Assembly (NCBI RefSeq): GCF_028372415.1
Contig: NC_092874.1
Span: 338,338,151-338,402,150 of the forward strand
Direction of reading: 5' to 3'
Length of the DNA stretch: 64,000 bases
DNA from: Notamacropus eugenii
Taxonomy: Eukaryota > Chordata > Mammalia > Diprotodontia > Macropodidae
The notes under the pieces: generated by a model
Told to the model about the DNA's origin: nothing
The model's database searches: none
What the model saw: only the letters and a program-made list of their open reading frames with translations
In this document: in pieces, positions 1 to 11,675 of the stretch
Layout: each line of letters starts with the position of its first letter
Position numbering within the stretch: position 1 is the stretch's first letter
Made by a program: the position numbers and the translations under genes

Positions 1-1879
1 AATTAATGTAACACAAATTATCTTGGCCCCAGATGCTTCAAGGCTACTACCCCTACCACCTTAATCCCTGGTTTTTCCAGTAACCTTAAGAGGGATTGGG
101 AGCATATAAGCTCTCTGCCAGTGATTCTGGACTCCAACAATGGTGTTTCCCCCAAGAGTAGGTGATGGTCTCCAACACCTCAGTTTCATTTAATCACAGT
201 TAGATTAGCTTTTATACAGAAATATTTAATTCAGAAGGAATAATAACAAATACATAAACTTATTCCCCTAACATATGGGAGATACATTCTCCCTCCATAT
301 TACACCAGTCTCTGGGGAGGGGAAGGGTATTAGGTTTATAGTTTAGCCCAATCCCTTTAGAGCATAATCCCAGTTCCAAATTCAAGACCTTCTCAAGGGA
401 CTTCCCGGAGGCCTGGCTTTTCTGGGCTTCCATGATGGGCTGTCTGCACCATTCTACCTGCAATCCTGGCTCCAAGGTGCTCATGGTTCAAATTGCTAGG
501 TCCCATAGGATCATCTTCTACACCTGAAACTGAGGAGTTCAAAAAACAAAGAGAACAGAAATAAAGATCCTCAGGCCCATTACTCAGTTGAGGTAAAAGA
601 GGGAGAGCAAGAAGAGGCTCAGAAAGAAATCTTTCCCCTCTTTCTAATTCTGTTTATTAAATCAGTGCTATGGAGGAGTGCTGCAATTTTAATGCTGCAG
701 ATCTAGCAGAAATCAGAGTTCAAAGAAAGAAACTTTACCAGAAGTAACCTTTTAGTCTGGCCAGTTTTAAAGACAAAGGGTGGTGACACCCATGAATGTG
801 AAAGAGGTAGCAGAAGCCTCCATATTAGGCAATCTGGATGTGTTCTAAAGGCACTTCAAGGGTGCCTCCATGTTAAGTAAACTGGCTCTCCCTAGACAAG
901 CTCAGGTAGCATTAGTGTCAGGAAGATTTGAAAGCCAAAGAACACTGAGTTAGTTTTTGGATTTGCTAAACCTAAAAGCAAGGTGATGAAAGGAAATCAA
1001 TTGATAGTGCACATGCACCACTGGAAATCAACTGAACTTATAAGGCTAAGGGGATGGCTAAATGTAGGAGGATGAGGAAAGAGCCATATCACTTGTGGTC
1101 CATGGCAGAGAACCTTTTCTTCTCCATTCCAGAAAACACCACAGGAATTAAGGATTAGTCAGAAAGCAAAGTACCTGTTATTGTAAGACCCTCACAATAG
1201 GGGGATGGGGGGCAGCTGGGAAATATCATAGCTGACATCTTTCTAATTTCTAGAAGCATTCATTCAGTTTAGTATGATTCATCAAACTTATGGGTTGACT
1301 AGTTCATATAAGTAATATATAGAAACTAAAGAGGGAGTAAATGGAATCTAACTTGAAAGGGAAGTTGAGTCTGGGAAGTGACTAGGAAATTTCATTTCAT
1401 GATACATGTGTTCAACATTTCTTAATTTTGCCAAGCTTTATGTTTCCATTATTCATGAGCTCTAAAATTCTTTTATCTCATAATATTTTTTTTGGCCTTT
1501 TGCCTTGTCCTTTCTGCCTGATAACTTTTAAACATGTTCTTTGTCCTCACCATGATTTCCAATCTCTCTACTCTTTAGTTCTTTCCCAGATTTTTACTCT
1601 TACACTGGCTATATTTCCTTCCCTCTCCTACTTTATCCCTTGGTGAAATAGTTTAACTCCGTATCATCCTCTCTTATGGAGATCTTTGTCTCTTTATCCT
1701 ATTGCCAGTTTTGCCCTCATAAACCTCAGTTCTAAATTACCATCTGTTGTTCTCTGTCCTATTCATGTACTGCTAAACCAAGATGAAGAAATTTATGAAA
1801 CAATGCTAAGTGGAAATGCAACAGGCTTAAATGACATAATCAAAAGTGAATTTTCAGTGTAAGAAGGCAATCTTTTTTC
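1..1879. other. Unclassified non-coding DNA
   Basis: No gene, tRNA or clear repeat is recognised here. The short open frames are not supported by any known domain. The stretch from about 190 to 660 has phrases that could come from an old LTR retroelement, but I see no TG/CA ends or duplication to support that. Confidence 0.5.
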
Positions 1880-2100
1880 CACCTCCCTAGTGGACAGAGT
1901 GTTGCACCTAGAGTCAGGAAGACCTGAGTTCAAACTCAGCTTCAGCTGTGTGACCTTGGGCAAGTCACCACCCTATTTGGCTCAATTTTCTTATCTGTAA
2001 AATAAAATGGAGAATGAATTGACCAACTATTCCAGCATATTTGTGAAGAAAACCCCAAATGGGATTACAACAGTCTGACATGACTGAAACAACACAACAA
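1880..2100 (+). repeat. tRNA-derived CORE-SINE, full length
   Basis: The head has the box-like motif AGTGGACAGAGTGTTG, followed by the conserved core (GAGTTCAAACTCAGC, then TGTGTGACCTTGGGCAAGTC). The 3' part (AAGAAAACCCCAAATGGG, ending in ACAACACAACAA) is the tail seen in abundant marsupial SINEs. The same tail recurs at 9,425-9,559 (plus) and, reversed, near 9,911. This family is one of the best indications that the genome is marsupial. SINEs of this kind are moved by LINE machinery. Confidence 0.85.
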
Positions 2101-3625
2101 TTGATTCACTGTTCCACTAAACACATTGACTTTTCCAAACCTTTCATCCCTCCTCAAACTTCCCATGTTTCCCCCTCAAGTTTCATTAAAGAAAACAAAA
2201 CAAAGAAGCAAACAAAAACAAAATACTGAGGCTATTTACTGAGCTCCACACCTTTTACCCTTGATTATACCTTACGTCACTCAGATGCTTTCATCCCTGT
2301 CTTATATGAAGAGGTGGCTTTTCTCTTTTCCAAATCAAACCACTCTAAATGCATAAGTGATCCAATTCTAGTCTATCTTCTCCATCAGATTGCCACCTCT
2401 GTAATCTACATTCTTTCACTGTCTTTAATCTTTCACTGTCTACTGGCTTTCCCATCCTCAAAAAAGATCTCACTTAATCTATCCATCCCCTATATGGTAC
2501 CACATCTCTCCTCCCTTTTGTGATTAAACTTGCCTCAACTTTCTTTCCTCTCAATATCTTCCTATATCTCTAAAGCCTGGTGTTCTCTCTCTCATCTGGT
2601 GTCCTCATCATTTAATTGGTGCTCTCCAAAGCTAATAAGGATTTATTACTTCACCAGATCTAATGGTTTTCTTCTCAGTCCTCATACTTTTTGACATATC
2701 CATATCCTCTGAGACTATCAATCACTTTCTCCTTGTTAGACTAACTCTTTGGGATTTTGTGACACTTGTCTTTCCCAGTTCTCCTTCTGCATATCTGATT
2801 TTTCCTTCTAGGTTTCTTTTGTGGGATTTTCTTTCAGAATGCACTGGTTAATGGTGAGTGTCCCACAGATCTCTGTCTTACACTGTCCTCTCTTCTCTGT
2901 ATATACTATTTAACTTCATGATCTCAGCAGCTACCATGAATTCAATAATCACTTCTATGCTAATGATGTTCAGACCTGCTTACACAGCTCCAACTTCTCC
3001 ACTGACCTCCAGGCTCACATCTCCAGCTCCCTATTGGATTTCTCAAATTGAATGTCCAATAGAAATCTTTAACTCAATATGTCCAAAATTGAACTAATTA
3101 TCTTCCCCAGCCTCCAATACTTCCCTCTTCTCATGTGCCCTATTATTATTGAGCATACCTCCATTCTTGCAGTCATTCCTTGACTACGACTGCCTCCCCC
3201 TCACTTGTTTTCAAGTCCTATAGATTGCACATTTCCAGTATCTCATATATATCCCCTTTTTTCCTCAGATACTGCCACAACCTTGATACAGGTCCTCATC
3301 ATCTCAAAGTAGGTCTATTGCAATAATCTTCTTGTTCACCTCCCTAGCTCAACCATCTCCTCCTTCTAGTCCATCCTCCATTTAGATTTCAAATTGATCT
3401 TCCTAAAATGCAAAGTTAACTATATCATTACTCTCTTCAACAAACTTCAATTGTCTCTATTGCCTACATAATAAAATATAAAATCCTCTGTTTAGCATTC
3501 AAACTCCTTCACAGGCTAGCCCCTTTCTACTTTTCTAGTCTTCTTAAGTTTATTCCCCTCTCACATTCTATAACCTAGCGAATTTCATTTCCTTGTTTTT
3601 CACTCAGGAAAATCTGTCTCTGTAA
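2101..3625 (+). mobile_element. L2 LINE, reverse-transcriptase region (5' segment of a split copy)
   Basis: This matches the L2 ORF2 coding strand in order. Recognisable landmarks are TTAAACTTGCCTCAACTTTC near 2,525, CTATACT-like and TTCACTT-like phrases near 2,905, ATGTCCAAAATTGAAC near 3,080, the CTCATCATCTCAAAGTAGG-like block near 3,295, and ATAAAATCCTCTGTTTAGCATTC near 3,480. The reading frame is fully decayed. The copy is interrupted at 3,625 and resumes at 8,939, where it runs to its 3' end. L2 is an ancient LINE, long inactive in therian mammals. Confidence 0.8.
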
Positions 3626-3692
3626 TGTAAACTATGTCTTTTTTAATGGATGCATTATTTAATTAAATTTATGTTAATTTAAAAATTTTTGA
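3626..3692 (-). mobile_element. 3' end of internally deleted L1 (minus), distal piece
   Basis: This AT-rich 67-bp piece follows the left copy of an 8-bp duplication (CTCTGTAA, 3,618-3,625, repeated at 8,931-8,938). It resembles the 3' ends of the other minus-strand L1/HAL1 copies at about 43,010 and 55,786. Its continuation starts at 7,152, because a plus-strand L1 was inserted at 3,692. It is read as the L1 3'UTR end plus decayed poly(A). Confidence 0.55.
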
Positions 3693-4332
3693 TATTTTTC
3701 TGGTTCCAGGAGCCAAGATGGCCCAGAGCCCAGACAAGCCCAGAGAGTATCTCCCCAGGAAAAACCCTGAAACAGTGGGAGCAGCAGAAGATGTAAACAG
3801 ACTCTTAGCCCATGAGGCTAAAAAGATCGCTAAGGAGGGTTCCTCTTGCTGTGGCTGAAGGGGACTAGTGCAGGATCAGAGCTGTCCCAGACAGCCCCAC
3901 CTCAACAACCATGGAGAAGATCCTGAGCCACAGAGGGGTGAAGCCAGAAACTACCAATACCAGGACCCCAGGCATGCCTTAGCACCCTAGGGGAATTGGG
4001 AAGATATTATCACAGATGGGATCATCAACCACTAAGGTTGCCTATGCTCTAGCTCAGCAGAGGAGTCCTCTGGTGTCCAGACCACCCCTCCCCCAAACTT
4101 AATGAGCTAGCTCCAGGGTAATTGCAGGGTAAACCAAAAAGACCTTACCTGGCCTCTGTTTTCCAACAGCAACCATCTCAGCACCAGGTAAGCTGCAGCA
4201 TTTAGCTTCTAACTGAAAGAATCAGAGGCCACAACACACAAAACCTCAGATTTTAGAAAAAAGAACGGTGGGACAGAGCACCCTGGGCCACAGATGCAGG
4301 GATTTACTTTAAAAGGCAGAAAAAGAGTTATC

Positions 4333-5359
4333 ATGAGTAAGAAGGAAAGCAGAAAAGATCATAGAATCTTTCTATAGGGGAAGGACCAAAACACAAATAA
4401 CAAAGAGGTCAGCATTGAGATTGTACTCCCATCTGAAACTTCAGAAGGGCATATGAACTGGTCTGAAGCACAAACAGCCTTCTTGGAAGAGCTCAGGAAG
4501 GATTTTAAAACCCAAATTAGAGAAATAGAAGAAAAATTGACCAATGATTTTAGAAATATGAAAAAAGAAATCATAGAAGAATTTAAAAGGAAAATTGAAC
4601 TAATGGAAAAGGAAGTACAAAACCTCACTGGAGAAAATAACTCCTCAAAAGGAGCAATTGGACAGATGGAAAAGGAGATGCAAAAGTTAACTGAAGAAAA
4701 CAGTTTGGTGAAAAATAGAACCAGGCAAGTAGAAACTAATGAAACCATGAGACATCAAGAATCAGTTGAACAGAATCTAAAGAATGAAAAGATAGAAAAA
4801 AATGTAAAATATCTAATTGGAGAAAAAACTGACCTGGAAAATAGATCCAGGAGAGAAAATCTAAAGATTATTGGTCTACCAGAAAGCCACGATGAAAAAA
4901 AAAAGAGCCTGGACAATATTTTCCAAGAAATCATCAATGAAAATTGCCCAGAAGTCCCAGACCCAGAGGGCAAAATAGTCATCAAAAGAATTCATCATTC
5001 ACCTCCTGAAAGAGACCCTAAACTAAAAACACCAAAGAATATCGTTGCCAAATTCCAGAACTATCAATTGAAGAAGAAAGCCAGAAAGAAACAATTCAAA
5101 TATCAAGGAGCTACAGTCAGGATCACACAGGACCTTGGAACTTCTACATTAAAATGGAAGGAATTGGAATACGATATTCTGTAAGGTAAAAGAGTTGAGA
5201 CTACAACTAAGGATTAATTACCCAGCAAAGGTGAGTATAATATTTCAAGCAAGGGGACGGACATTCAATGAAAGAAGGAATTTCAAGACCTTCCTGATGA
5301 AAAGGCCAGAACTCAATAGAAAATTTGATCTTCAAATACAGGTCTCAAGAGAGGCATAA
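4333..5359 (+). pseudogene. L1 ORF1 pseudogene (RNA-binding coiled-coil protein)
   Basis: ORF1p is the nucleic-acid-binding chaperone that coats L1 RNA and trimerises through a coiled coil. An ATG at 4,333 begins a decayed N-terminus with a frameshift. An open stretch from 4,453 to 5,184 encodes a heptad coiled coil (MEKEVQNLTGENN), the RRM region (LENRSRRENLKIIGLPESH), and the C-terminal motifs PPERDPKLKTP, FKYQGATVRITQDL. A frameshift lies near 5,155, and the frame ends with QVSREA and a stop at 5,359. The coiled coil is about 49 residues shorter than in the 52 kb copy. Confidence 0.85.
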
Positions 5360-5924
5360 AAAGATAAACAGGGGAAAAAACTTGTTACACAATATGGGCA
5401 AACTGTTTACATCCCCATAAGGGAAAATGATGCTTGTTAGTCTTAAGAATTGTATATTTTTTTGTGAAATGTAAAAGGGATAAACATAGATACAGGGAGA
5501 GGGTATAAAATAAATGTTGCAATGATAACAATGTGATTTAAGAGTGGGAAGGAATTGTAATAGAGATGTGAAAAGGAGGAGGCAGAAAAAAATAATTTAT
5601 ATCATAGGAAGAGGCACAAAAATATGTTACAGTAGAGGGAAAGAGGGGAAAGAGATGAGCATTGTTTGAGAGTTACTGTCTTCTGATTGTATTCAAGGAG
5701 GGTACAATAAACTCAGTTAAGTATAGAAATACTATTAGCTTTATAGGCAGTAGGAGGGGAAGGGGTAAAGAAAAGGGAGGGAAGAATTAGTAAGGGAAAG
5801 GGGGATGAAAATGGAGGGGGACTGAAAGGAGGGAAGACTGAGGGAGGCAGTGGTCAAAAATTAAAACTCTGTGGTGGAGGGGAAAGTAGAAGGGATATTA
5901 AAAGCATAAACAAGGGGAAAGGGT

Positions 5925-7151
5925 ATGGAGGGCAAGACACAGATTGTAATCATAACTGTGAATGTGAATGGGATGAACTCTCCAATAAAACAGAGGCAGA
6001 TAGCAAAATGGATTAAAAACCATAATTCAACAATATGTTGTTTATAAGAAACACGTTTGAAACAGGGGGCATACACACAGGGTAAAAGTAAAAGGTTGGA
6101 GCAGAATATTTTGTGCTTCATCTGATGTAAAAAAAAAATGGGGTAGCAATCTTAATCTCGGAAAAAACAAAAGCAGAACTAGATCTAATCAAAAGAGATA
6201 AGGAAGGAAACTATATCCTGCTAAAAGGCATCATACACAATGAAGCAATTTCATTACTTAACATTTATGATCCAAGTGGTATAGCATCCAAGTTCTTAGA
6301 GGAGAAGTTAAGGGAGTAACAGGAAGAAAGACAGCAAAACTATAGTAGTGAGGGAATTCAACCACCGCTCTCTGAACTTCATAAATCTAACCTCAGAATA
6401 AACAAGAAAGAAGTTAAGGAGATGAATAGAACTCTGGATAAGGTAGATATGATAGATCTCTGGAGAAAACTGAATGAGGACAGAAAGGAATATACCCTTT
6501 TCTCAGTGGTACATGGCACATATACAAGAATTGACCGTGTACTAGGCCATAAAAAAACCTCACAATCCATTGCAGAAAGGCAGAGATAGTTAATGCATCC
6601 TTCTCAGATCATAATGCAATAAAACTTAGATGTAATCAAAGGCCATGGAAATGTAAACCAAAAACTAATTGGAAACTAAACAATCTCATCCTATAAAATG
6701 AGTGTGTTAAACAACAAATTATAGTAACAATCAACAACTTCATTCAAGAGAATGACAGTAATGAGACAGTCTACCAAATCTTATGGGATACTGCAAAAGC
6801 AGTTCTTAGGGGAAGTTTTATATCTTTCAATGACTACATGAATAAAATAGAAAAAGAAGGGATCAATGAATTGGACATGCAGCTGAAAAAGCTTGAAAAA
6901 GAACAAATTGGAAATCTCCAAGTAAATACCAAATTAGAAATACTGAAAACCAAAGGACAGATTGATAAAATTGAAATTAAGAAAACTATGGAACTAATAA
7001 ATCAAACTAAGAGTTGATTTTATGACAAAACTAATAAAATTGACAAATTTTTGATCAATTTGATTTTAAAAAAGAACGAAGAAAATCATATTACCAATAT
7101 CAAAAATGACAAGGGTGAACTAACCTCCAATGAGAAGGAAATTAAAACAAT
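5925..7151 (+). pseudogene. L1 ORF2 pseudogene, endonuclease part only
   Basis: L1 ORF2p is the endonuclease and reverse transcriptase that nicks target DNA and copies L1 RNA into it. The start ATG at 5,925 precedes MEGKTQIVIITVNVNGMNSP, the usual apurinic-type endonuclease beginning. Endonuclease landmarks follow with several stops and frameshifts: an ETR/ETH-like motif near 6,050 and a SDHNAIKL-like motif near 6,605. The linker before the reverse transcriptase is present up to SNEKEIKT, and the sequence then ends. No RT domain exists in this copy. Confidence 0.8.
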
Positions 7152-8930
7152 AAAAACTTTTGAGTTCCAAATTTTCTTTCCCTCCCCCACATTGAGAAGA
7201 CAAGAAATGTGTTAACAAGTAGATATGTGAAATCATGCAAAATATATTTCCATATTAACCATGTTGTAAAAAAAAAAAAAAACAAGAACCATTTTAGAAA
7301 GTGAAAAAAATTATGCTTTAATTTACACTGAGATTTCATCAGTCTTCTCTCTAGAAGTGGACAGTATTTTTCATCATTAGTCCTTTGGAACTGTTTTGCA
7401 TCACTGTCTTATGAGAGCAGCTAAGGCTTTCATCATTGATCATCCTTCCATTATTGCTATTGCTGTGTAAAATATTTTCCTAATTCTGCTCACTTCAATT
7501 TGCATCTGTTCATGTAATCCTATTCAGATTTTTCTGAAACTGTACTGCTCATCATTTCTTATAGTATGTTTTCTTCTATTCTTTTCATTCTTTTTGCTTT
7601 CGTTGTTTCTTGGTGTCTTATATAGTCAGTAGCTTCCACTTTTCCAATTCTAATTTTTAAGAGATTATTTTCTTCAGTGATCTTTTTTCTACCTCTCCCC
7701 CCCTCCACAAAGTTTTTTTTGAACACTTCTTTTTAAGGTGTTCATTTCTTCAGGGAATTTTTGTGCCTCTTTTACCATTTGGGCAATTCTGCTTTTTAAG
7801 GTGTTATTTCAGTGCCTCTTTTACCAGGCTGTTCATTTTCTTTTCATAATTTTCTTCTACTACTTTAATTGATTTTCTTAATTTTTCTCTATCTCTCTTA
7901 TTTGATTTTTAAAACACTGTTTTACCTCTTCCAGGAATTTTATATCTAATTCACAGTTTTCTTCAAGGCTCAGCTTATAGTGGTTTTAACATTGTTTTCT
8001 TCTGAGTTATGTCTTGATTTTCTTTCTTATCATAGTAGCTTTTTGTGGTCAGGTTCTTTTGTGGCTGTCCTTTGCTCACTTTTGCCATTTATTTCTTGAC
8101 TTTTAACTTTTTGTTAAAGTTGAGCTCTGCTCCTGGGGTGGGGGAAGGAGGAAGCACTGTCTTAAACCAAATGATTTTACTGTTGTTTTCAGTGCTAGTT
8201 TTGGGGTGGAGGGAAGAGTCTAGAGTATTCAATATTTCCAATGAAATATGCCCCAAGAAAACTTGTGGTCACTACTCTCCTGGCCTACACTCTGGTCTTT
8301 ATCCTGGAAAAACCTCTGCCTCCTTCCAGATGCAATACTAGTGTAGCTTTTGACCTTGGAACTCTGATTAGGTCTCCCACTCTCCTGTAGTCACAAATTC
8401 CAGTGTTCCTCTCTCTCGGAACTCAAATTGGGGCTTCTGCTCCCTTGTGTCTGAACACAAGCACTCTTCTCCTCCCTGGAACTGTGACCCAGGACCCTGT
8501 TCCCATCCACCCCCAGGTGCTAGTGTTCCTCTACACCTTGGAATGGTAACCTGGAACTATATATGGGCAATGGATCCAGTGCCTTCAAAGGTTTCTCTGA
8601 AATATCTTTCTAGCCATTTGTCCAATCATTTTACAGTCTGTTCTGAAAGCATCCACTACTGCTGCTGTTACTGTTGCAGTTACTTCCAAGATCTGCTACT
8701 GGTGTTGTGGCCATGTATGCTTCAGACTGCCTCCTACCCCTGTTTCACAGACCTTTTGCTAACCTCTTAAATTGTCATAGGCTGGAAAACCATCTCACTT
8801 CATCTTTTCTTGACTTTGCTACTCTAGAATTTGATTTGTGAAATTATTTCAAAGTTGTATGCAGGAGAATGTTGGGAGAATTTAATTGGGTTGCTACCTC
8901 TACTCCACCATCTTGGTTGGCTCTGGCTCC
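7152..8930 (-). mobile_element. Internally deleted L1 (minus), main part
   Basis: Read on the minus strand, this has an L1 5' end at about 8,930 (its reverse complement contains CCAAGATGGTGGAG), a 5'UTR, and an ORF1 N-terminal coiled-coil region down to about 7,570. It then jumps directly to the ORF2 C-terminal end (reverse of about 7,380-7,565, matching the [13 protein letters not shown] region) and a 3'UTR. ORF1 C-terminus, endonuclease and RT are missing. The whole element (with 3,626-3,692) lies inside an L2 and is flanked by CTCTGTAA. It could be a spliced or deleted non-autonomous L1. Confidence 0.65.
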
Positions 8931-9245
8931 CTCTGTAACTTTTCATTGGCTGCTCTAGATGAAGTTTTACCTCTCTTCATGTCTGTCTCCTGGTTTTCCT
9001 GGATGATTTCAAGTTTCAGATAAAATTCCACCTTCAAGGAAGCTTTCCTAATGTTAATACCTTCTTCCTTCAGAGATTATCTTCAGTTTTATCCTGTATA
9101 CATTTTATAAATAGTCAGTTCCATGGTTTCCCCCAATAGATGGCAAATTCCTTGACAGCAGAAACATTTTGTTTTTCTTTGTATGCCCAGTTACTAGAGC
9201 AGTGCCTAGCCTATAGCAGGGACTTGATAAACACCTATTGACTTG
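8931..9245 (+). mobile_element. L2 LINE 3' end (continuation of 2,101-3,625)
   Basis: After the duplicated CTCTGTAA, the L2 resumes with its last coding block (CTCCTGGTTTTCCTGG near 8,990, AAATTCCACCTTCAAGGAAG near 9,025). The classic L2 3' end follows: a block like GGCAAATTCCTTGACAGCAG and AGCAGTGCCTAGCCTATAGC. Together with the left part it gives an L2 of about 1.8 kb after removal of the 5.3-kb insertion. Confidence 0.8.
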
Positions 9246-9424
9246 CCCTGATGACATAGATCGTGAAACATATGCAGTATATACAAAAGGAGGATTCTTC
9301 AGGATTGTGGAAGTGCATGAATCAATGCTAGTAGAGTTTGAAGTAATGATGCATACACACTCATTGCAATTGTGTTTGGGTGCCTCTTTTTTACATGATA
9401 TATAAAAATGCATACAATTGTATG

Positions 9425-9559
9425 TTTGCCTCAGTTTCCTCATCTTTAAATGAACTAGAGAAGGAAGTTACAAACTACTGCAGTATCTTTGCCAAAAAAA
9501 ACCCCAAATGGAGTCACAGAATCAGACACAACTGAAAAATGACTGAACAACATAATAAT
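9425..9559 (+). repeat. CORE-SINE, 3' half
   Basis: It begins with GCCTCAGTTTCCTCATC and ends with the tail CAAAAAAAACCCCAAATGG and GACTGAACAACATAATAATA, as in the full copy at 1,880. The tRNA-like head is missing. Confidence 0.8.
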
Positions 9560-9910
9560 ATGTATGTAATGTTTATAGTATATGTGTTATATGTTATTGA
9601 TAGTAAATGTGAGATATTTGCAGTGTGTGACATTTAAATTGAAAAATATGCACTCACATTAAGCATTTGATTGAAATTGACATAGAGACATGTTTATTTT
9701 TAATCTGGGCTACAATTTTATTAGTGTAATGAAGTATTGGTGAATAGTCTCCTCTACCAACAAAGACTAGCATCTGCTTTGTGACATAGTAACAGAGAGT
9801 TACCTGGGGAAAGTATATGTTCACATATGCATGCACATACATGCATACGTGTATTCCAACACAAATTTGTGCATATATGTATGTGTGTATATATGCATGA
9901 TCATGCATGT
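9560..9910. other. Unclassified AT-rich DNA with TATG/TATA dinucleotide tracts
   Basis: No gene is seen. Loose alternating purine-pyrimidine tracts (ATATGCATGCACATACATGC type) lie at about 9,815-9,910 just before the next SINE. Confidence 0.4.
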
Positions 9911-10162
9911 TGTAGTTCAGTCATTTAAGTTATTTCTGATTGTTTTTGTCCTCCTTTGGGGTTTTCTTGGTAAAGATATTGGAGTGGTTCATCATTTACT
10001 ACTCCAGATCATTGTACACATGAAGAAACTGAAGCAAACAGGTTTAAGTGACTTGCCCAGGGTCACACAGCTAGGAAGTGTCTTGGGCCAGATTTGAAAT
10101 CTGGAAGATAAGTCTTCCTGACTCCAGACCTGCAGTATCCACTGCACTACCTAGCTGCAAAG
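9911..10162 (-). repeat. CORE-SINE, near full length, followed by a tetranucleotide repeat
   Basis: Reversed copy of the family at 1,880. The tail is at the left (TCCTTTGGGGTTTTCTTGG). The core includes AGTGACTTGCCCAGGGTCAC, and the head (CACTGCACTACCTAGCTGC) is at the right. A (GATA)n tract abuts the head side. Confidence 0.85.
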
Positions 10163-10163
10163 A

Positions 10164-10165
10164 TG

Positions 10166-10224
<59 letters not shown>
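10164..10224. repeat. (GATA)n microsatellite
   Basis: About 15 nearly perfect GATA units adjoin the SINE at 9,911-10,162. Confidence 0.95.
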
Positions 10225-10290
10225 GCATACATACACACATAATTGCCCCAAGCACTTTACGAATATATGTGTATGCATCTGTGTGCACAT

Positions 10291-10316
10291 GTGTGTGTGT
10301 GTGTGTGTGTGTGTGT
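10291..10316. repeat. (GT)n microsatellite
   Basis: Thirteen GT units, preceded by interrupted GTAT/GTGC units from about 10,265. Confidence 0.95.
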
Positions 10317-11044
10317 ATTTGGTACAAAGGAGAAAGCCTAATATAATTTAATGCAATGACACATCTTAGAGTCTGAAGTGAATTTAGAGATCATTTAGTA
10401 TACTCTCCCTCATTTTACACTTTTAAAAAAAGAACTCTAAATAATTTTTCATGTGTAACTGGGACTGGATTAGAGTTCATTCTATTGAGCATGCTCTTAG
10501 CTACCCTGACTACCACTCTCTGATCACATGGGATTCAGCAATGAAGGACAATCATCAGTGTTGGCAAGAGAATATGCAATATTATGCAATAAGCAAATAG
10601 GCCACCTGCACATGAGAAGCTACCCAATTGGTAGATTTTAAAAATCGAGAAAGCTTTTCCTGTCTTATATCTTGCTTACTCTGCCTCAGTCTTGATGTCT
10701 CTGTCTGACTCTCTGTCTCTTTGTTTGTCTTTCTCTCTCTCTCTGCCTGTCTGTCTCTTCCCTGCTTTCTTCATGTCTCTAGAATATGTGGCAAGCAACT
10801 TTCCCTTACTATCTGTTGAGTGTGTCTGAACCCTTCAAATCTCTCCCTGGAGCAGGGTAGGGAAGAGTTAGTCTACCTTCCCTCAACCTGATAGAAATCT
10901 TCAACTGCTTACATGGAGTAGCCAGTGTGTATTAACTTAGATTAGACTAAGACTGAATCTCAGTACTATAGCACTTTTTCTGCTTTGTGTTTCTTTCCTG
11001 AGTATGACTGACTGAGCAGCAGTCGTGAGATAGGGGCAGTCTTT
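10317..11044. other. Unclassified DNA with one degenerate SINE trace
   Basis: Around 10,370-10,530 the order of phrases (TTTAGAGATCATTTAGTA, TCCCTCATTTTACAC, GGACTGGATTAGAG) suggests a very decayed minus-strand SINE. A CT-rich stretch lies at 10,690-10,760. Nothing else is recognised. Confidence 0.4.
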
Positions 11045-11669
11045 GCCCCTGGTTTTCCTCCTACCTGTCTACCTACAACTTCTTTGTTTCTTTAGCTGGA
11101 TCTTCATCCACATCATGCCTATTAACTGCAGTTGTCTCTCTTGATGATCTCATCTATTTCCATGGGTTGAATTGTCATCTCCATATTGATGAGTTCTGGA
11201 TCTATTTGACCAGGCCCAGTTTATCTCCTGAGCTCCAGTAGCATATCATAGGCATCTGCAACTCCACATATCCAAAATAACTTTGTATCTCTCCCCTCTT
11301 CCCCAATTCACTCCTATTCTGAACTTCTCAATTTTCTTCAAGGGCATTGCCATCATCACAATAACCCAGATTCACAACCTCAGTTATCCTTAACAGTTCA
11401 CTTATTCATATCTTATTACTGTCAGTTGCCTAATCTTATTACTTCTACTTCCATGATATTCCTCATGTATATCTTCTTTTCTCTATTCACAGTCACAACT
11501 CTACATTGCTGCCTTGTACTATTACAGCAGCTACCTGATTGGTCTCCTTTCCCCAAGTCCCTCCTACTCATTTCCTTCTCCTGCCAAGTGATTTTCCTCC
11601 ACATGTCCACCAACCTGGCCATCTTGTTTTCCTTGCACACAACACTCCATCTCATATCTCCATGACTTT
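11045..11669 (+). mobile_element. L2 LINE, coding-region segment
   Basis: It follows the L2 consensus order: CCTGGTTTTCCTCCTACC, GGATCTTCATCCACATCATG, CTCATCTATTTCCATGG, CTCCTGAGCTCCAGTAGC, and at the right CATCTTGTTTTCCTTGCACA and ACTCCATCTCATATCTCC. No reading frame survives. It continues at about 12,001 after a pair of nested SINEs. Confidence 0.75.
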
Positions 11670-11675
11670 GCTCTA

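Larger units (their letters stand above)
3693..7151 (+). mobile_element. L1 LINE, 5' end present but ending inside ORF2
   Basis: The element starts with a typical L1 head (AGCCAAGATGGCCCAGAG, containing a YY1-like CAAGATGG). It carries a 5'UTR of about 640 bp, a decayed ORF1 (4,333-5,359) and the start of ORF2 from 5,925. It stops at 7,151, just after the ORF2 segment corresponding to about 49,640 in the better copy. The rest of ORF2 and the 3'UTR are absent. Flanking 12-bp repeats, AAAAATTTTTGA (3,681-3,692) and AAAAACTTTTGA (7,152-7,163), look like a TSD with one change. If so, the short form is how it inserted and not a later deletion. Confidence 0.75.

Noticed and set aside
260..484. 74-codon minus-strand frame near the left edge
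   Set aside because: No known domain and no splice or codon evidence. An LTR-like origin was considered but no ends were found.
8045..8770. Two plus-strand open frames of about 100 codons
   Set aside because: They lie antisense in the 5'UTR of the deleted L1 and show no domain.
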